A stretch of DNA of 27,425 nt from Candidatus Stercoripulliclostridium merdigallinarum. GTDB taxonomy: Bacteria > Bacillota > Clostridia > Christensenellales > DTU072. The DNA is taken from positions 1 to 27,425 of the forward strand of contig DVNF01000078.1 of assembly GCA_018714575.1 (NCBI GenBank). The letters run 5' to 3'. Within the stretch, counting starts at the first letter, position 1. Every line of letters starts with the position of its first letter. Shown here one piece after another: positions 16,151-23,565 of this stretch. A program made the translations under genes and the position numbers. The notes under the pieces are model-generated. The model saw only the letters and a program-made list of their open reading frames with translations. It made no database searches and had not been told where the DNA came from.

Positions 16151-16210
16151 TTATTTCTGATTATTTCTGATTATTCCTACTTTTCCTGCTTATTCCTGTT
16201 TATTCCTGAC
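16151..16210. repeat. typA: Six tandem 10-bp repeats in front of typA
   Basis: Read on the minus strand the units follow the consensus CAGGAATAAT: two copies with CAGAAATAAT next to the start codon, then diverged copies further upstream, four of which hold AGGAA. The period is exactly ten bases over 60 bases. The array ends one base before the typA start codon, so it makes up the proximal 5' leader. Confidence 0.8.
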
Positions 16211-16292
16211 AATTTATACCCGATTGAATACCTGTTTGATTGTTCCCCTTTATCGCCGAAACTTTCGTATCCGGGCGAATCGTTTACAATGT

Positions 16293-17033
16293 CTATAAGG
16301 TCACCGCCACCGAAATAACCGTAAAAGGATTGAACTCGGAATACAGCGCGTCCAATTCTTCGTCATAGGCGTTCACGCCGCCTATTCCGATATAGGTGAC
16401 AGGACGGACATATATTTTCCATACGCCGGAACGGTTTACGTAAAGCGACCAGCTTTCCAAGTCCGACAGCAGTATCGGCTGGACTTCGGGTATGCCCTCT
16501 TCGCCCGGCGCGGCAACTCCGATTTCGTAATTGGTCACCGTCCTATCCTCGCCCTTAAATCGGAATACGACGGGTTCCAGCGTCGATTTATCTACGGTCA
16601 GCACGCCGTTACCGGAATCTGTAAACTCGAAGGCTTCCATTTGAGGCAACACCAACGCGGGGACGGAGTAGTATTGCCATTCCCCCGTAGCGGATTTATC
16701 CCCTTTTACTGCGGTCAAGCGGTATTTCAACAGTCCTTTTACGCGGTCTATTCTGACCGAAAGTTCCGAAGTCTGCACGGAACTGATCGTGCCCGGAGCG
16801 TATTCGTTATATTCGTATTCCAAGATATAACTGTCCGCGTCGGACGCTTCCCACGAAAATATTATCGCATAACCGGGTTCAGCCGTCAACGACACAGTCG
16901 TTTCCGGCACCGAAGGGACCCTGTCGGCTAAGCCTAATCCCAAACCCAAGCCCAAGCCTAACGCAAGCGCAACGACGATTGCCGCGACGGTGATCACGGC
17001 AATCGTTTTCCTGCGTTTAATGCCGGTCGGCAT
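16293..17033 (-). CDS. Single-pass membrane protein with an FN3-like external domain
   Basis: I do not recognise this 246-residue protein. It has a basic N-terminus (KRRK), one membrane segment at about 10-36 that ends in five Leu-Gly dipeptides, and then an extracellular part. Residues about 45-115 look like a fibronectin type III or similar beta-sandwich (FSWEASDADSYILEYEY, then KYRLTAVKGDKSATGEW); the remaining 130 residues are also strand-rich. There is no lipobox or sortase motif. The ATG directly abuts the stop codon of the PPi-type phosphofructokinase gene, with GGAG inside that gene, so it is its co-transcribed last partner. Confidence 0.7.
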   Translation of the reverse strand: MPTGIKRRKTIAVITVAAIVVALALGLGLGLGLGLADRVPSVPETTVSLTAEPGYAIIFSWEASDADSYILEYEYNEYAPGTISSVQTSELSVRIDRVKGLLKYRLTAVKGDKSATGEWQYYSVPALVLPQMEAFEFTDSGNGVLTVDKSTLEPVVFRFKGEDRTVTNYEIGVAAPGEEGIPEVQPILLSDLESWSLYVNRSGVWKIYVRPVTYIGIGGVNAYDEELDALYSEFNPFTVISVAVTL

Positions 17034-18287
17034 TTACTTCTTCTCCACCAACACCTTTTTCAGGTTAGCGAACTTCGGCAGTCCGTCTTCCAGCGGCGAT
17101 TTAGAGGAGCCCTGGATCAACGGCAAAGCGTACTCTATATAATCTTCCGTCATGCCCGTGCCGTCGGGAGTGATCCATTCCAAAGGCACTTTCTTTTCGG
17201 TATTGGCAGCCAAAGAAACGGGAATGAGTTTATACTTGCACTTATATTTACCGGAGGACATATCGCGTTCGAAAGCCACCATTTTGTCGGTTTGACCCGC
17301 GCAAGCGGCTTTTACGGCTTTTCTGCCTGCCTCGAAAGCTTCCTTGATATCCGTGCCGGAAGCCAGGTGCGCGCCGCATCTTTGCATCAGGCTGAATTCG
17401 ATACCTCTGACCTTTACGCCGTAAGTACGGTTTACCAAATCGCTGAGTTGGATAGCCAAACCGCCTAATTGAGTATGACCGAAGCCGTCTTTGGCTTTTG
17501 CGCTGGACAGCGTTTCGACGATAAAGTTGCCGTCCTTATCGCGGATACCTTCGGAAACGCAAGCTATGCACTTGCCGTTGTTGGCGTCCATGACGCGTTT
17601 GACGTCGGCAAGGAATTTATCGACGTCAAAGGGGACCTCGGGCAAATAGATCAAGTCCGCGCCCAAGCCCTTGTATCCTGCCAAAGCGGCGGCGGCAGTC
17701 AGCCAACCGGCGTTTCTGCCCATGATTTCCACGACTGCTACCTGACCTTTGTCGTAAACTTTTGCGTCCAGGTTCAGCTCCATCAAAGTCGTTGCGACGT
17801 ATTTTGCGGCAGAGCCGTATCCGGGGCAGTGGTCGGTGCCGTACAGATCGTTGTCGATAGTCTTGGGTACGCCGATAACGTTGCAAGCGTAGCCCGCTTT
17901 CATCAAATACTTGGAAACTTTGTTGCAAGTATCCATAGAATCGTTGCCGCCGTTATAGAAGAAATACCTGATGTTATACTTTTGGAAAACTTCCAAAATA
18001 CGTTTGTAATCGGTATCGTCCAAAGCGGGATCTTTCAGTTTGTATCTAACGGAACCCAAGCTGGAAGAAGGAGTGTTCTTCAACAGCAACAGTTCGTCCA
18101 TGTCTTCTTGACCGATATCGTAAAAGTCCTCGTTCAGTATGCCTTTGATACCGTGTGCCGCACCGTAAACGGCAGTGATCTTATCCTGTTTCAAAGCCTC
18201 GATAAATACGCCTGCGGCGCTGGCATTGATGACCGAAGTGGGTCCACCGGATTGACCGAAAATACATGCTCCGACTAAGTTTTTCAT
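17034..18287 (-). CDS. pfp: Pyrophosphate-type phosphofructokinase
   Basis: Phosphofructokinase family enzyme of 417 residues. The substrate loop reads GGNDSMDT (113-120) and the catalytic loop PKTIDNDL (141-148): an Asp in place of the second Gly of GGDGS, and Lys in place of Gly before TIDND, are the two marks of pyrophosphate-dependent forms. It would reversibly convert fructose 6-phosphate and PPi to fructose 1,6-bisphosphate and phosphate, in the cytoplasm. The first Asp of the usual GGDDS is Asn here. AGGAGA precedes the ATG, 12 bases after the ATP-type pfkA gene. Specificity is an inference from these residues. Confidence 0.9.
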   Translation of the reverse strand: MKNLVGACIFGQSGGPTSVINASAAGVFIEALKQDKITAVYGAAHGIKGILNEDFYDIGQEDMDELLLLKNTPSSSLGSVRYKLKDPALDDTDYKRILEVFQKYNIRYFFYNGGNDSMDTCNKVSKYLMKAGYACNVIGVPKTIDNDLYGTDHCPGYGSAAKYVATTLMELNLDAKVYDKGQVAVVEIMGRNAGWLTAAAALAGYKGLGADLIYLPEVPFDVDKFLADVKRVMDANNGKCIACVSEGIRDKDGNFIVETLSSAKAKDGFGHTQLGGLAIQLSDLVNRTYGVKVRGIEFSLMQRCGAHLASGTDIKEAFEAGRKAVKAACAGQTDKMVAFERDMSSGKYKCKYKLIPVSLAANTEKKVPLEWITPDGTGMTEDYIEYALPLIQGSSKSPLEDGLPKFANLKKVLVEKK

Positions 18288-18299
18288 ATTCTGTCTCCT

Positions 18300-19265
18300 T
18301 TAGAATGAAAGCCTGTTGGCAATTTCCATCATTTTTTCGTTGAATTGTTTCTTTATGCTTAACGCCTCTTCGATCTCGACGTCGACGATGACGTTATTTT
18401 TGATACCTATTACCCTGGAGGTAGCCGAATCTTCGTACAGCAATTCCACCGCTCTGTCCGCGCAACGCGCAGCCAAAACTCTGTCCGCCATGCTGGGAGT
18501 ACCGCCGCGCTGTATGTAACCCAATTTTACCGTGCGGATCGTGACGCCCGTCCTGTCGTGGATCTCGGCTTTTAATTGTTCGGCGCTGCAAACGCCCTCT
18601 GCCAAAACGATTATGTCGGAAACCTTGCCCTTGATAACGTTCCTGCGCATTTTTGCGCAAATTTCGTCGATGTTAAAGGGCAATTCGGGGACGATGATGC
18701 TTTCCGCGCCGCCTGCCATTCCCGAATACAAAGCTATGTCGCCGCAATGCCTGCCCATAACCTCGATTATGCAGGCACGGTCGTGCGAAGTCATAGTATC
18801 GCGGATCTTATTCAGTGCGTCCAACACGGTGTTTACCGCCGTATCGAATCCCAAAGTAAAATCGGTATATCCCAAGTCGTTATCGATGGTGCCGGGAATA
18901 CCCATACAGACTATTCCGCATAATTGCGACAGATCCTTCATACCCCTGAACGAACCGTCGCCGCCGATTACCACCAAGCCTTCTATGCCGTAAGCTTTCA
19001 ACACGTCGCCGCCCTTTTTGATACCCTCTTCGGTTTCGAATTCGGGGCAACGCGCCGTCTTTAATATGGTACCGCCCTTTTGAATGGTGTCGGATACGGA
19101 ACGCGAATCCATTCTGAAGATATTACCCTTGATCAAACCGTCATAGCCGCGCTCGATCCCGTATACTTCCATGCCGCGGCTGGAAGCGCAACGCACTACT
19201 CCGCGGATAGCCGCGTTCATGCCCGGTGCGTCGCCGCCGCTAGTTAAAACTGCTATTTTCCTCAT
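18300..19265 (-). CDS. pfkA: ATP-dependent 6-phosphofructokinase
   Basis: Bacterial-type PfkA of 321 residues, catalysing the committed step of glycolysis in the cytoplasm. TSGGDAPGMNAAIRG (8-22), GGDGS (101-105) and PGTIDND (124-130) are the classical ATP-form motifs, and IQRGGTPSMADR near the C-terminus is also conserved, so allosteric regulation as in other PfkA enzymes is likely. GGAG lies ahead of the ATG. It is co-directional with and immediately ahead of a PPi-type paralogue, and 41 bases after proA. Confidence 0.96.
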   Translation of the reverse strand: MRKIAVLTSGGDAPGMNAAIRGVVRCASSRGMEVYGIERGYDGLIKGNIFRMDSRSVSDTIQKGGTILKTARCPEFETEEGIKKGGDVLKAYGIEGLVVIGGDGSFRGMKDLSQLCGIVCMGIPGTIDNDLGYTDFTLGFDTAVNTVLDALNKIRDTMTSHDRACIIEVMGRHCGDIALYSGMAGGAESIIVPELPFNIDEICAKMRRNVIKGKVSDIIVLAEGVCSAEQLKAEIHDRTGVTIRTVKLGYIQRGGTPSMADRVLAARCADRAVELLYEDSATSRVIGIKNNVIVDVEIEEALSIKKQFNEKMMEIANRLSF

Positions 19266-19306
19266 ATAGTTACTCCGATAATTTGCTTATAATTTCTCTA
19301 TTTGCT

Positions 19307-20563
19307 CTATTTTCTGAGTTGTCCGTTGCCCGTGACCACATATTTTACGCTGGTCAGTTCTTTCAAACCTATAGGTCCGCGTACATGCAGTTTTTGGGTA
19401 CTGATGCCCATTTCTGCGCCCAAACCGAGTTCAAAGCCGTCGGTAAACCTGGTCGAAGCGTTGATATATATCGCGCCCGAATCGACTTCCTTCGAAAACC
19501 TTTCGGCTTTTGCCGGATCCGACGTCAAAATGGCGTCGCTGTGATTGGTGCCGTATTTGTTGATATGCTCTATGGCTTCCGTAAGGTCGCGAACGACTTT
19601 GACCTTTATGATCATGTCGTCGTATTCCTTTGAAAACTCGTCCTCGCCTACCTCGATACAATCGGGGAAGATCGATTTGACCTCCGCCGTGCCGCGTATC
19701 TCGACGCCTGCCGCTTGCAAAGCCTCCAAGATCGGGGGCAGGAATTTAGCAGCGGCGCTCCTTTCCACCAAAACCGTTTCCAAAGCGTTGCAAGTTGACG
19801 GACGGTTGGTCTTTGCGTTCAAGATGACCGAAACCGCCATATTTAAATCGGCGTCCGCCGCTACGTAAGTGTGGCAGTTGCCGCCGGCAGAAGCTATTAC
19901 AGGCATGGTAGCGTTTTCCAAAACCACCTTTTTCAAAGCGTTGCCGCCGCGCGGTATAGCTACGTCGATGTACTTGTCGTAACTTAACATTTCGGCTACC
20001 GCCGCACGGTCTTCCGGATCTATCAACCCGACGATCTCTTCGGGAAGTCCGTTGATTTTCAACGCCTCTTTCATGCAATCTACCAAAATTTTAACCGATT
20101 CCGCCGAATCGCGCGAACCGCGCAGTACGACTCCGTTACCGGATTTTATACATAACGCCGCCGCGTCCACCGAAACGTTGGGGCGCGCTTCGAATATGAT
20201 TCCGATAACGCCCAAAGGCGCCCTGACCTTTTTTACGTCCAAGCCGTTTTTCAAAGTGTAATGTTCGACGACTTCGCCTACGGGATCGCCCAAAGCCGCC
20301 ACCGCGTCCAAGCCCTCGCCGATACCTTGTATCCTGGCTTCGGTCAATGCAAGTCTGTCGATAAACGCTGCGTTCCTGCCGATCTGACGCGCCTTTTCGA
20401 TATCCTTTGCATTAGCGGCCAGGATTTCGCCGGTCTTTGCGAAAATCAGCTCTTTTGCCTTATTCAATACGGCGTTTTTGACCGACGTGCTTGCGGAAGC
20501 AAGCGCTACGGAAGCTTCTTTTGCGCCTTTACAGATTTTTTCAACGACGCTGATTTCAGTCAT
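19307..20563 (-). CDS. proA: Glutamate-5-semialdehyde dehydrogenase
   Basis: NADPH-dependent gamma-glutamyl phosphate reductase, the second step of proline synthesis, 418 residues. The aldehyde dehydrogenase fold has the PLGVIGIIFEARPNV signature, the NRPSTCN active site (Cys258 from the chosen start) and the C-terminal FELGLGAEMGISTQKLHVRGP segment. I use the ATG at 20563, with GAGGAGG six bases upstream, because 18 extra upstream codons lie inside yebC and do not match the family. It overlaps the yebC stop by eight bases. The kinase gene proB is not next to it, contrary to the common proBA order. Confidence 0.95.
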   Translation of the reverse strand: MTEISVVEKICKGAKEASVALASASTSVKNAVLNKAKELIFAKTGEILAANAKDIEKARQIGRNAAFIDRLALTEARIQGIGEGLDAVAALGDPVGEVVEHYTLKNGLDVKKVRAPLGVIGIIFEARPNVSVDAAALCIKSGNGVVLRGSRDSAESVKILVDCMKEALKINGLPEEIVGLIDPEDRAAVAEMLSYDKYIDVAIPRGGNALKKVVLENATMPVIASAGGNCHTYVAADADLNMAVSVILNAKTNRPSTCNALETVLVERSAAAKFLPPILEALQAAGVEIRGTAEVKSIFPDCIEVGEDEFSKEYDDMIIKVKVVRDLTEAIEHINKYGTNHSDAILTSDPAKAERFSKEVDSGAIYINASTRFTDGFELGLGAEMGISTQKLHVRGPIGLKELTSVKYVVTGNGQLRK

Positions 20564-21290
20564 CTTCTTCCTCCTCGGGAAGTACGGCGTTATGATATAC
20601 GTTTTGGACGTCGTCAAGCTCTTCCAACATATCGATCAGCTTTTGAACGCTTTGCAAATGCGTTCCGGGATCGATTTCGTTGTCGGCTATCATGTCGACG
20701 TCGGCGCTTAGAACGTTGACTCCGGCTGCCTTTAATTTGTCGGAAACCGTGTACAAATCGTTGGGAGCGGTGTAAATTTCGAACACGTCGTCATCGGCTA
20801 CGATATCTTCGGCGCCGGCGTCCAACGCGACCATCATCAGTTCGTCCTCGTCCATGGTCTTGTCGGCGATAATGACTCCGCGTTTGTTGAACATATATGA
20901 AACGCAGCCCGTTTGTCCCAACGAACCGCCGTATTTATCGAACAAATGCCTGACGTCGCCCGCGGTACGGTTTCTGTTATCGGTCAGCGTTTCGACGATC
21001 ATAGCTACGCCGCCCGCGCCGTATCCTTCGTAAGTAATGGATTCGTAGTTGACTCCGCCCAATTCTCCCGAAGCCTTTTTAATGGAACGGTTGATGTTGT
21101 CGTTGGGCATATTGTTTTGTTTTGCCTTTGCGATAACGTCCCTTAATTTCGAGTTGCTGTTGGGGTCGGGTCCGCCCGCCTTTACGGCGACTGCGATTTC
21201 TCTGCCTATCTTTGTGAATACCGAGCCGCGTTGAGCGTCGGTCTTGCCTTTTTTTATTTTAATGTTTGCCCACTTTGAATGACCGGACAT
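20556..21290 (-). CDS. yebC: YebC/PmpR-family protein
   Basis: This 244-residue protein opens with MSGHSKWANIKIKKG, which is the strict family signature, and has the usual three-domain layout with an acidic C-terminus. The family was named as transcriptional regulators; recent work links members to relief of ribosome stalling at proline tracts and similar sequences. Which role applies here cannot be read from the sequence. GGAGG precedes the ATG. It lies between a rRNA methyltransferase and proA in a tightly packed, co-directional run. Confidence 0.96.
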   Translation of the reverse strand: MSGHSKWANIKIKKGKTDAQRGSVFTKIGREIAVAVKAGGPDPNSNSKLRDVIAKAKQNNMPNDNINRSIKKASGELGGVNYESITYEGYGAGGVAMIVETLTDNRNRTAGDVRHLFDKYGGSLGQTGCVSYMFNKRGVIIADKTMDEDELMMVALDAGAEDIVADDDVFEIYTAPNDLYTVSDKLKAAGVNVLSADVDMIADNEIDPGTHLQSVQKLIDMLEELDDVQNVYHNAVLPEEEEDD

Positions 21291-21302
21291 AAATACCTCC
21301 GA

Positions 21303-22058
21303 TTAATTGATGTGTTTTTCCGCCACCCACGACATGGCTATGGAAACGGCTACGGCAGCGTTCAGGCTTTCGGTTTCCCCGGGCATCGGTATGCCCAAGG
21401 TAACGCCCGATACGGCTCTGAGTTCCGTTGAAACGCCGCGCGCTTCGGAACCTACCGTCAACGCGAGCTTCCCTTTCGGAGTCCACTCGTATAAGTTTTC
21501 GCCGCCCATATCCAAAATGACGGGAGTAAAGTTATACTTATTAATAATATCGATTGCCCGCGCGCGCGTGCAAACTATGAAATTCGCACCGAAAATACCG
21601 CCCATAGTCGACCTGACGACTTTGGGATCGAAAGCGTCGCAGCAATCTGTCAAAATCGCATCCTTTATACCGAAAGCGGCGCACGACCTGATTATCGTAC
21701 CCATGTTCCCTGGATCGGATATGCCGTCCAACACGCAAATTACGTCGCCGACAATTTCACGCTCCTCCGGGATTTTAGCCACCGCCAAAATCCCCTGGGA
21801 ATGTTCGGTCAAGGACATCCTTTCGAAAATTTCCCGACGGACGACGTTTACTTCGACGTCCGAACGGGTAAATTCCGATAAATATTTTTCCTGTTTGTCG
21901 GAAGCGATAAATACTTCCTTTAACGCGTCATTCGGCGCCGAAAAAACCGCCCGCTCCCCTTCTATCAAAAACAGCCGATTTTCTTTTCGCGCTTTTTTGT
22001 TTCCCAGGCTACGGATAAGCTTGACTTTTTCGTTCTGTGCCGAAGTGATTACGTTCAT
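21303..22058 (-). CDS. SpoU/TrmH-family RNA 2'-O-methyltransferase
   Basis: A SPOUT-fold enzyme of 251 residues that methylates ribose 2'-O positions in rRNA or tRNA using S-adenosylmethionine. Motif 1 (NMGTIIRSCAAFG, 118-130), motif 2 (GSEARGVS, 203-210) and motif 3 (IPMPGETESLNAAVAVSI, 223-240) form the knot; the N-terminal 95 residues are the RNA-binding substrate domain. Its place after rplT matches ysgA of Bacillus. The ATG at 22058 has no Shine-Dalgarno sequence; the upstream bases are a pyrimidine-rich tail of a terminator-like hairpin. The exact target nucleotide is unknown. Confidence 0.92.
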   Translation of the reverse strand: MNVITSAQNEKVKLIRSLGNKKARKENRLFLIEGERAVFSAPNDALKEVFIASDKQEKYLSEFTRSDVEVNVVRREIFERMSLTEHSQGILAVAKIPEEREIVGDVICVLDGISDPGNMGTIIRSCAAFGIKDAILTDCCDAFDPKVVRSTMGGIFGANFIVCTRARAIDIINKYNFTPVILDMGGENLYEWTPKGKLALTVGSEARGVSTELRAVSGVTLGIPMPGETESLNAAVAVSIAMSWVAEKHIN

Positions 22059-22060
22059 AT

Positions 22061-22088
22061 AAGGAAAGAAGCCTCTCGGGGCTTCTTA
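22061..22088 (-). terminator. Terminator-like hairpin overlapping the rplT stop codon
   Basis: On the minus strand AAGAAGCC (22087-22080) pairs with GGCTTCTT (22073-22066) around a six-base loop, then TTCCTTAT. The first stem bases belong to the L20 stop codon region. It may end most of the infC-rpmI-rplT mRNA and allow some read-through. Confidence 0.6.
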
Positions 22089-22442
22089 GTTATTAATAGC
22101 AGCTTTGGCTTTTTCGCAAAGACCGGTAAAGGCTTTGGCGTCGGAAACGGCGATCTCGGCCAGGACTTTGCGGTTCAAATCGATACCGGCGACTTTCAGT
22201 CCGTGCATCAGACGGGAATAAGACATATCGTTCATTCTGGCTGCGGCGTTGATACGCGCGATCCACAGCTTTCTGAAATCTCTCTTCTTCAAACGTCTGC
22301 CGACATAAGCGTATTGACCGGACTTCATTACGGCTTGGCGTGCTACTCTGTACAATTTGCTCTTTGCGCCGAAGTAGCCTTTCGCCATGCGCATTATCTT
22401 TCTTTTCTTCTTTTGTGCGTTAACAGCTCTTTTAATTCTCAT
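22086..22442 (-). CDS. rplT: 50S ribosomal protein L20
   Basis: The 118-residue protein has the typical basic N-terminal tail and the segments KGYFGAKSKLYRVARQAVMKSGQYAYVGRR and WIARINAAAR, unmistakable for L20. It binds 23S rRNA domains I and II early in 50S assembly and in Bacillota also binds the infC leader to repress its own operon; such a leader is present at 23185-23364. AGGAGG lies seven bases before the ATG. It follows rpmI by 13 bases. Confidence 0.98.
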   Translation of the reverse strand: MRIKRAVNAQKKKRKIMRMAKGYFGAKSKLYRVARQAVMKSGQYAYVGRRLKKRDFRKLWIARINAAARMNDMSYSRLMHGLKVAGIDLNRKVLAEIAVSDAKAFTGLCEKAKAAINN

Positions 22443-22455
22443 CTGGGATTACCTC

Positions 22456-22656
22456 CTACTTCTGACCGTAAATCATGTTGGCAACGGTTTTTGCTTGCGC
22501 TTGATCGATGTATGCGCCTTGCCTCAAATTTCTTTTACGTTTACGGGTCTTCTTGTTCAAGATGTGGTTCTTGTTCTGCTTATTTCTTTTCAACAGTCCG
22601 TTAGCTGTGAATCTGAAACGTTTTTTGCTGGCGCTGTGCGTTTTTTGTTTAGGCAT
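22456..22656 (-). CDS. rpmI: 50S ribosomal protein L35
   Basis: This 66-residue basic protein begins MPKQKTHSASKKRFRFTANG, which is characteristic of L35, and ends in a Lys/Arg-rich region with KTRKRKRNLRQG. It is a late-binding large-subunit protein. AAGGAGAGG precedes the ATG. It sits between infC and rplT in the conserved order and is only 12 bases from the infC stop codon. Confidence 0.98.
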   Translation of the reverse strand: MPKQKTHSASKKRFRFTANGLLKRNKQNKNHILNKKTRKRKRNLRQGAYIDQAQAKTVANMIYGQK

Positions 22657-22668
22657 TGTTCCTCTCCT

Positions 22669-23184
22669 TTATTTTTTTGCCGGGGCCAGAATCATCATGA
22701 TGATTGCGGGACTTTCCTGTTTAGGCTCCTTTTCCATCATAGCCGATTCCTTGACCATATCGAAAAACCTGTTCATGACTTCCATCGAAATTTCGGGATG
22801 AGCCTTTTGCCTGCCGCGCATCCTTATAACGACTTTGACTTTGCAACCTTCCTGCAAAAATTCGATCGTGCGCTTGGCTTTGACTTTGATATCGCCGATA
22901 TCGATGGTCTGACTGAGCTGGACTTCTTTTACTTTAATGACGCTGGACTTCTTTTTGTCCTCTTTGTCTTTGCGGATTTGATCGTAACGGTATTTGCTGT
23001 AATTTAACAATTTGCATACCGGCGGCTTTGCGGCAGGTGAAAACAAAACCAAATCCAAATTCTTGTCATCTGCCATTCTTTGCGCTTCCGCGATGGGAAC
23101 GATACCTATCATGGAACCGTTCTCGTCAATCAAACGTACTTCCGGGACACGTATTTGCGTGTTAGTTAGAAGCTCTTTGAAAAT
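22669..23184 (-). CDS. infC: Translation initiation factor IF-3, AUU start
   Basis: IF-3 binds the 30S subunit, blocks early 50S joining and checks start-codon and initiator tRNA pairing. A frame opened at a conventional start (TTG at 23133) would lack the conserved N-terminus; extending the same frame gives IFKELLTNTQIRVPEVRLIDENG, which matches the family. The only suitable codon is ATT at 23184-23182, eight bases after AAGGAGG, giving 171 residues, the normal length. IF-3 genes commonly use such rare starts because IF-3 itself discriminates against them, which makes a feedback loop. Domains: N-terminal 1-75, Lys-rich linker with KKKSS, and C-terminal domain with KVKVVIRMRGRQ. Confidence 0.95.
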   Translation of the reverse strand: MFKELLTNTQIRVPEVRLIDENGSMIGIVPIAEAQRMADDKNLDLVLFSPAAKPPVCKLLNYSKYRYDQIRKDKEDKKKSSVIKVKEVQLSQTIDIGDIKVKAKRTIEFLQEGCKVKVVIRMRGRQKAHPEISMEVMNRFFDMVKESAMMEKEPKQESPAIIMMILAPAKK

Positions 23185-23364
23185 ATTTCCGTCCTCCTTG
23201 TTTTTCGCCCGCAGGCGGTGATTTTTATTTATAAAAGAAAATGTGTTTCAACATGGAAACACATCTCACCACAAGCCGCATACGCTACATCAGTAGGCAC
23301 ACGGATTATCGATATATTGTTGACCGCTTCGGTTACCTTGCGGTGAGATGAATATCTTCTTTAT
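23185..23364 (-). ncRNA. L20-type leader RNA upstream of infC-rpmI-rplT
   Basis: The untranslated leader of about 180 bases can fold in two ways. CATCTCACCGCAAG (23350-23337) pairs over 14 positions, one G-U, with CTTGTGGTGAGATG (23275-23262). The last three bases of that helix overlap the terminator stem at 23241-23264. This matches the known Bacillota scheme in which L20 binding favours premature termination. Small hairpins (CTAC-4-GTAG, CGCC-4-GGCG near the ribosome site) are also present. Placement in the L20 leader family is from position and structure only. Confidence 0.75.
23233..23264 (-). terminator. Attenuator terminator in the infC leader
   Basis: ATGTGTTTC (23264-23256) and GAAACACAT (23249-23241) form a perfect nine-base stem with a six-base loop, followed by TTTCTTTT. 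It ends about 57 bases before the infC start codon, so it is a 5' attenuator. Confidence 0.88.
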
Positions 23365-23370
23365 GCTAAT

Positions 23371-23399
23371 ATTATATATGTATCAAAAACCGTTGTCAA
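23371..23399 (-). promoter_or_regulatory. Promoter of the infC operon
   Basis: A perfect TTGACA (23399-23394), a 17-base spacer and a perfect TATAAT (23376-23371) make this the best promoter in the window, as expected for a ribosomal protein operon. An AT-rich tract upstream may act as an UP element. Confidence 0.92.
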
Positions 23400-23495
23400 A
23401 CAATTTTCCGCGCTTTTATATATTAAATATATAATTTTTATATACCGTATATATACGGTTTATCCGAACGCCGAAACCATACGGCATAATAACGA
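23400..23495. other. AT-rich intergenic tract with a 16-bp palindrome
   Basis: Between the infC promoter and the NYN-gene terminator I see no gene. The tract holds long runs of A and T and a perfect palindrome, ACCGTATATATACGGT, at 23444-23459, 45 bases upstream of the infC -35 box. It could be a protein-binding site or a chance product of AT-rich sequence. Confidence 0.5.
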
Positions 23496-23515
23496 CCCGT
23501 GCAACGACACGGGCC
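23494..23515 (-). terminator. Probable terminator after the NYN-domain gene
   Basis: CCCGTG (minus 23513-23508) pairs with CACGGG (23501-23496) about 50 bases past the NYN stop codon. The following TCGTTATTATG is only moderately T-rich, so this may be weak. Confidence 0.55.
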
Positions 23516-23565
23516 ATCATGCAGCCTATATTATCGTTTGATAGGTTATGTACCGAATTTGTATG

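Noticed and set aside
16211..16292. A promoter for typA with TATAAA at 16218-16213
   Set aside because: I could not find an acceptable -35 box at 16-18 bases, so I do not call it, although typA may well have its own promoter here.
21307..22062. A 251-codon open frame on the plus strand exactly opposite the SpoU methyltransferase gene
   Set aside because: It mirrors the codon phase of the real gene, has no family motifs and no ribosome site. Several similar long antisense frames (for example 17469-18278 and 25898-26707, plus strand) have the same cause.
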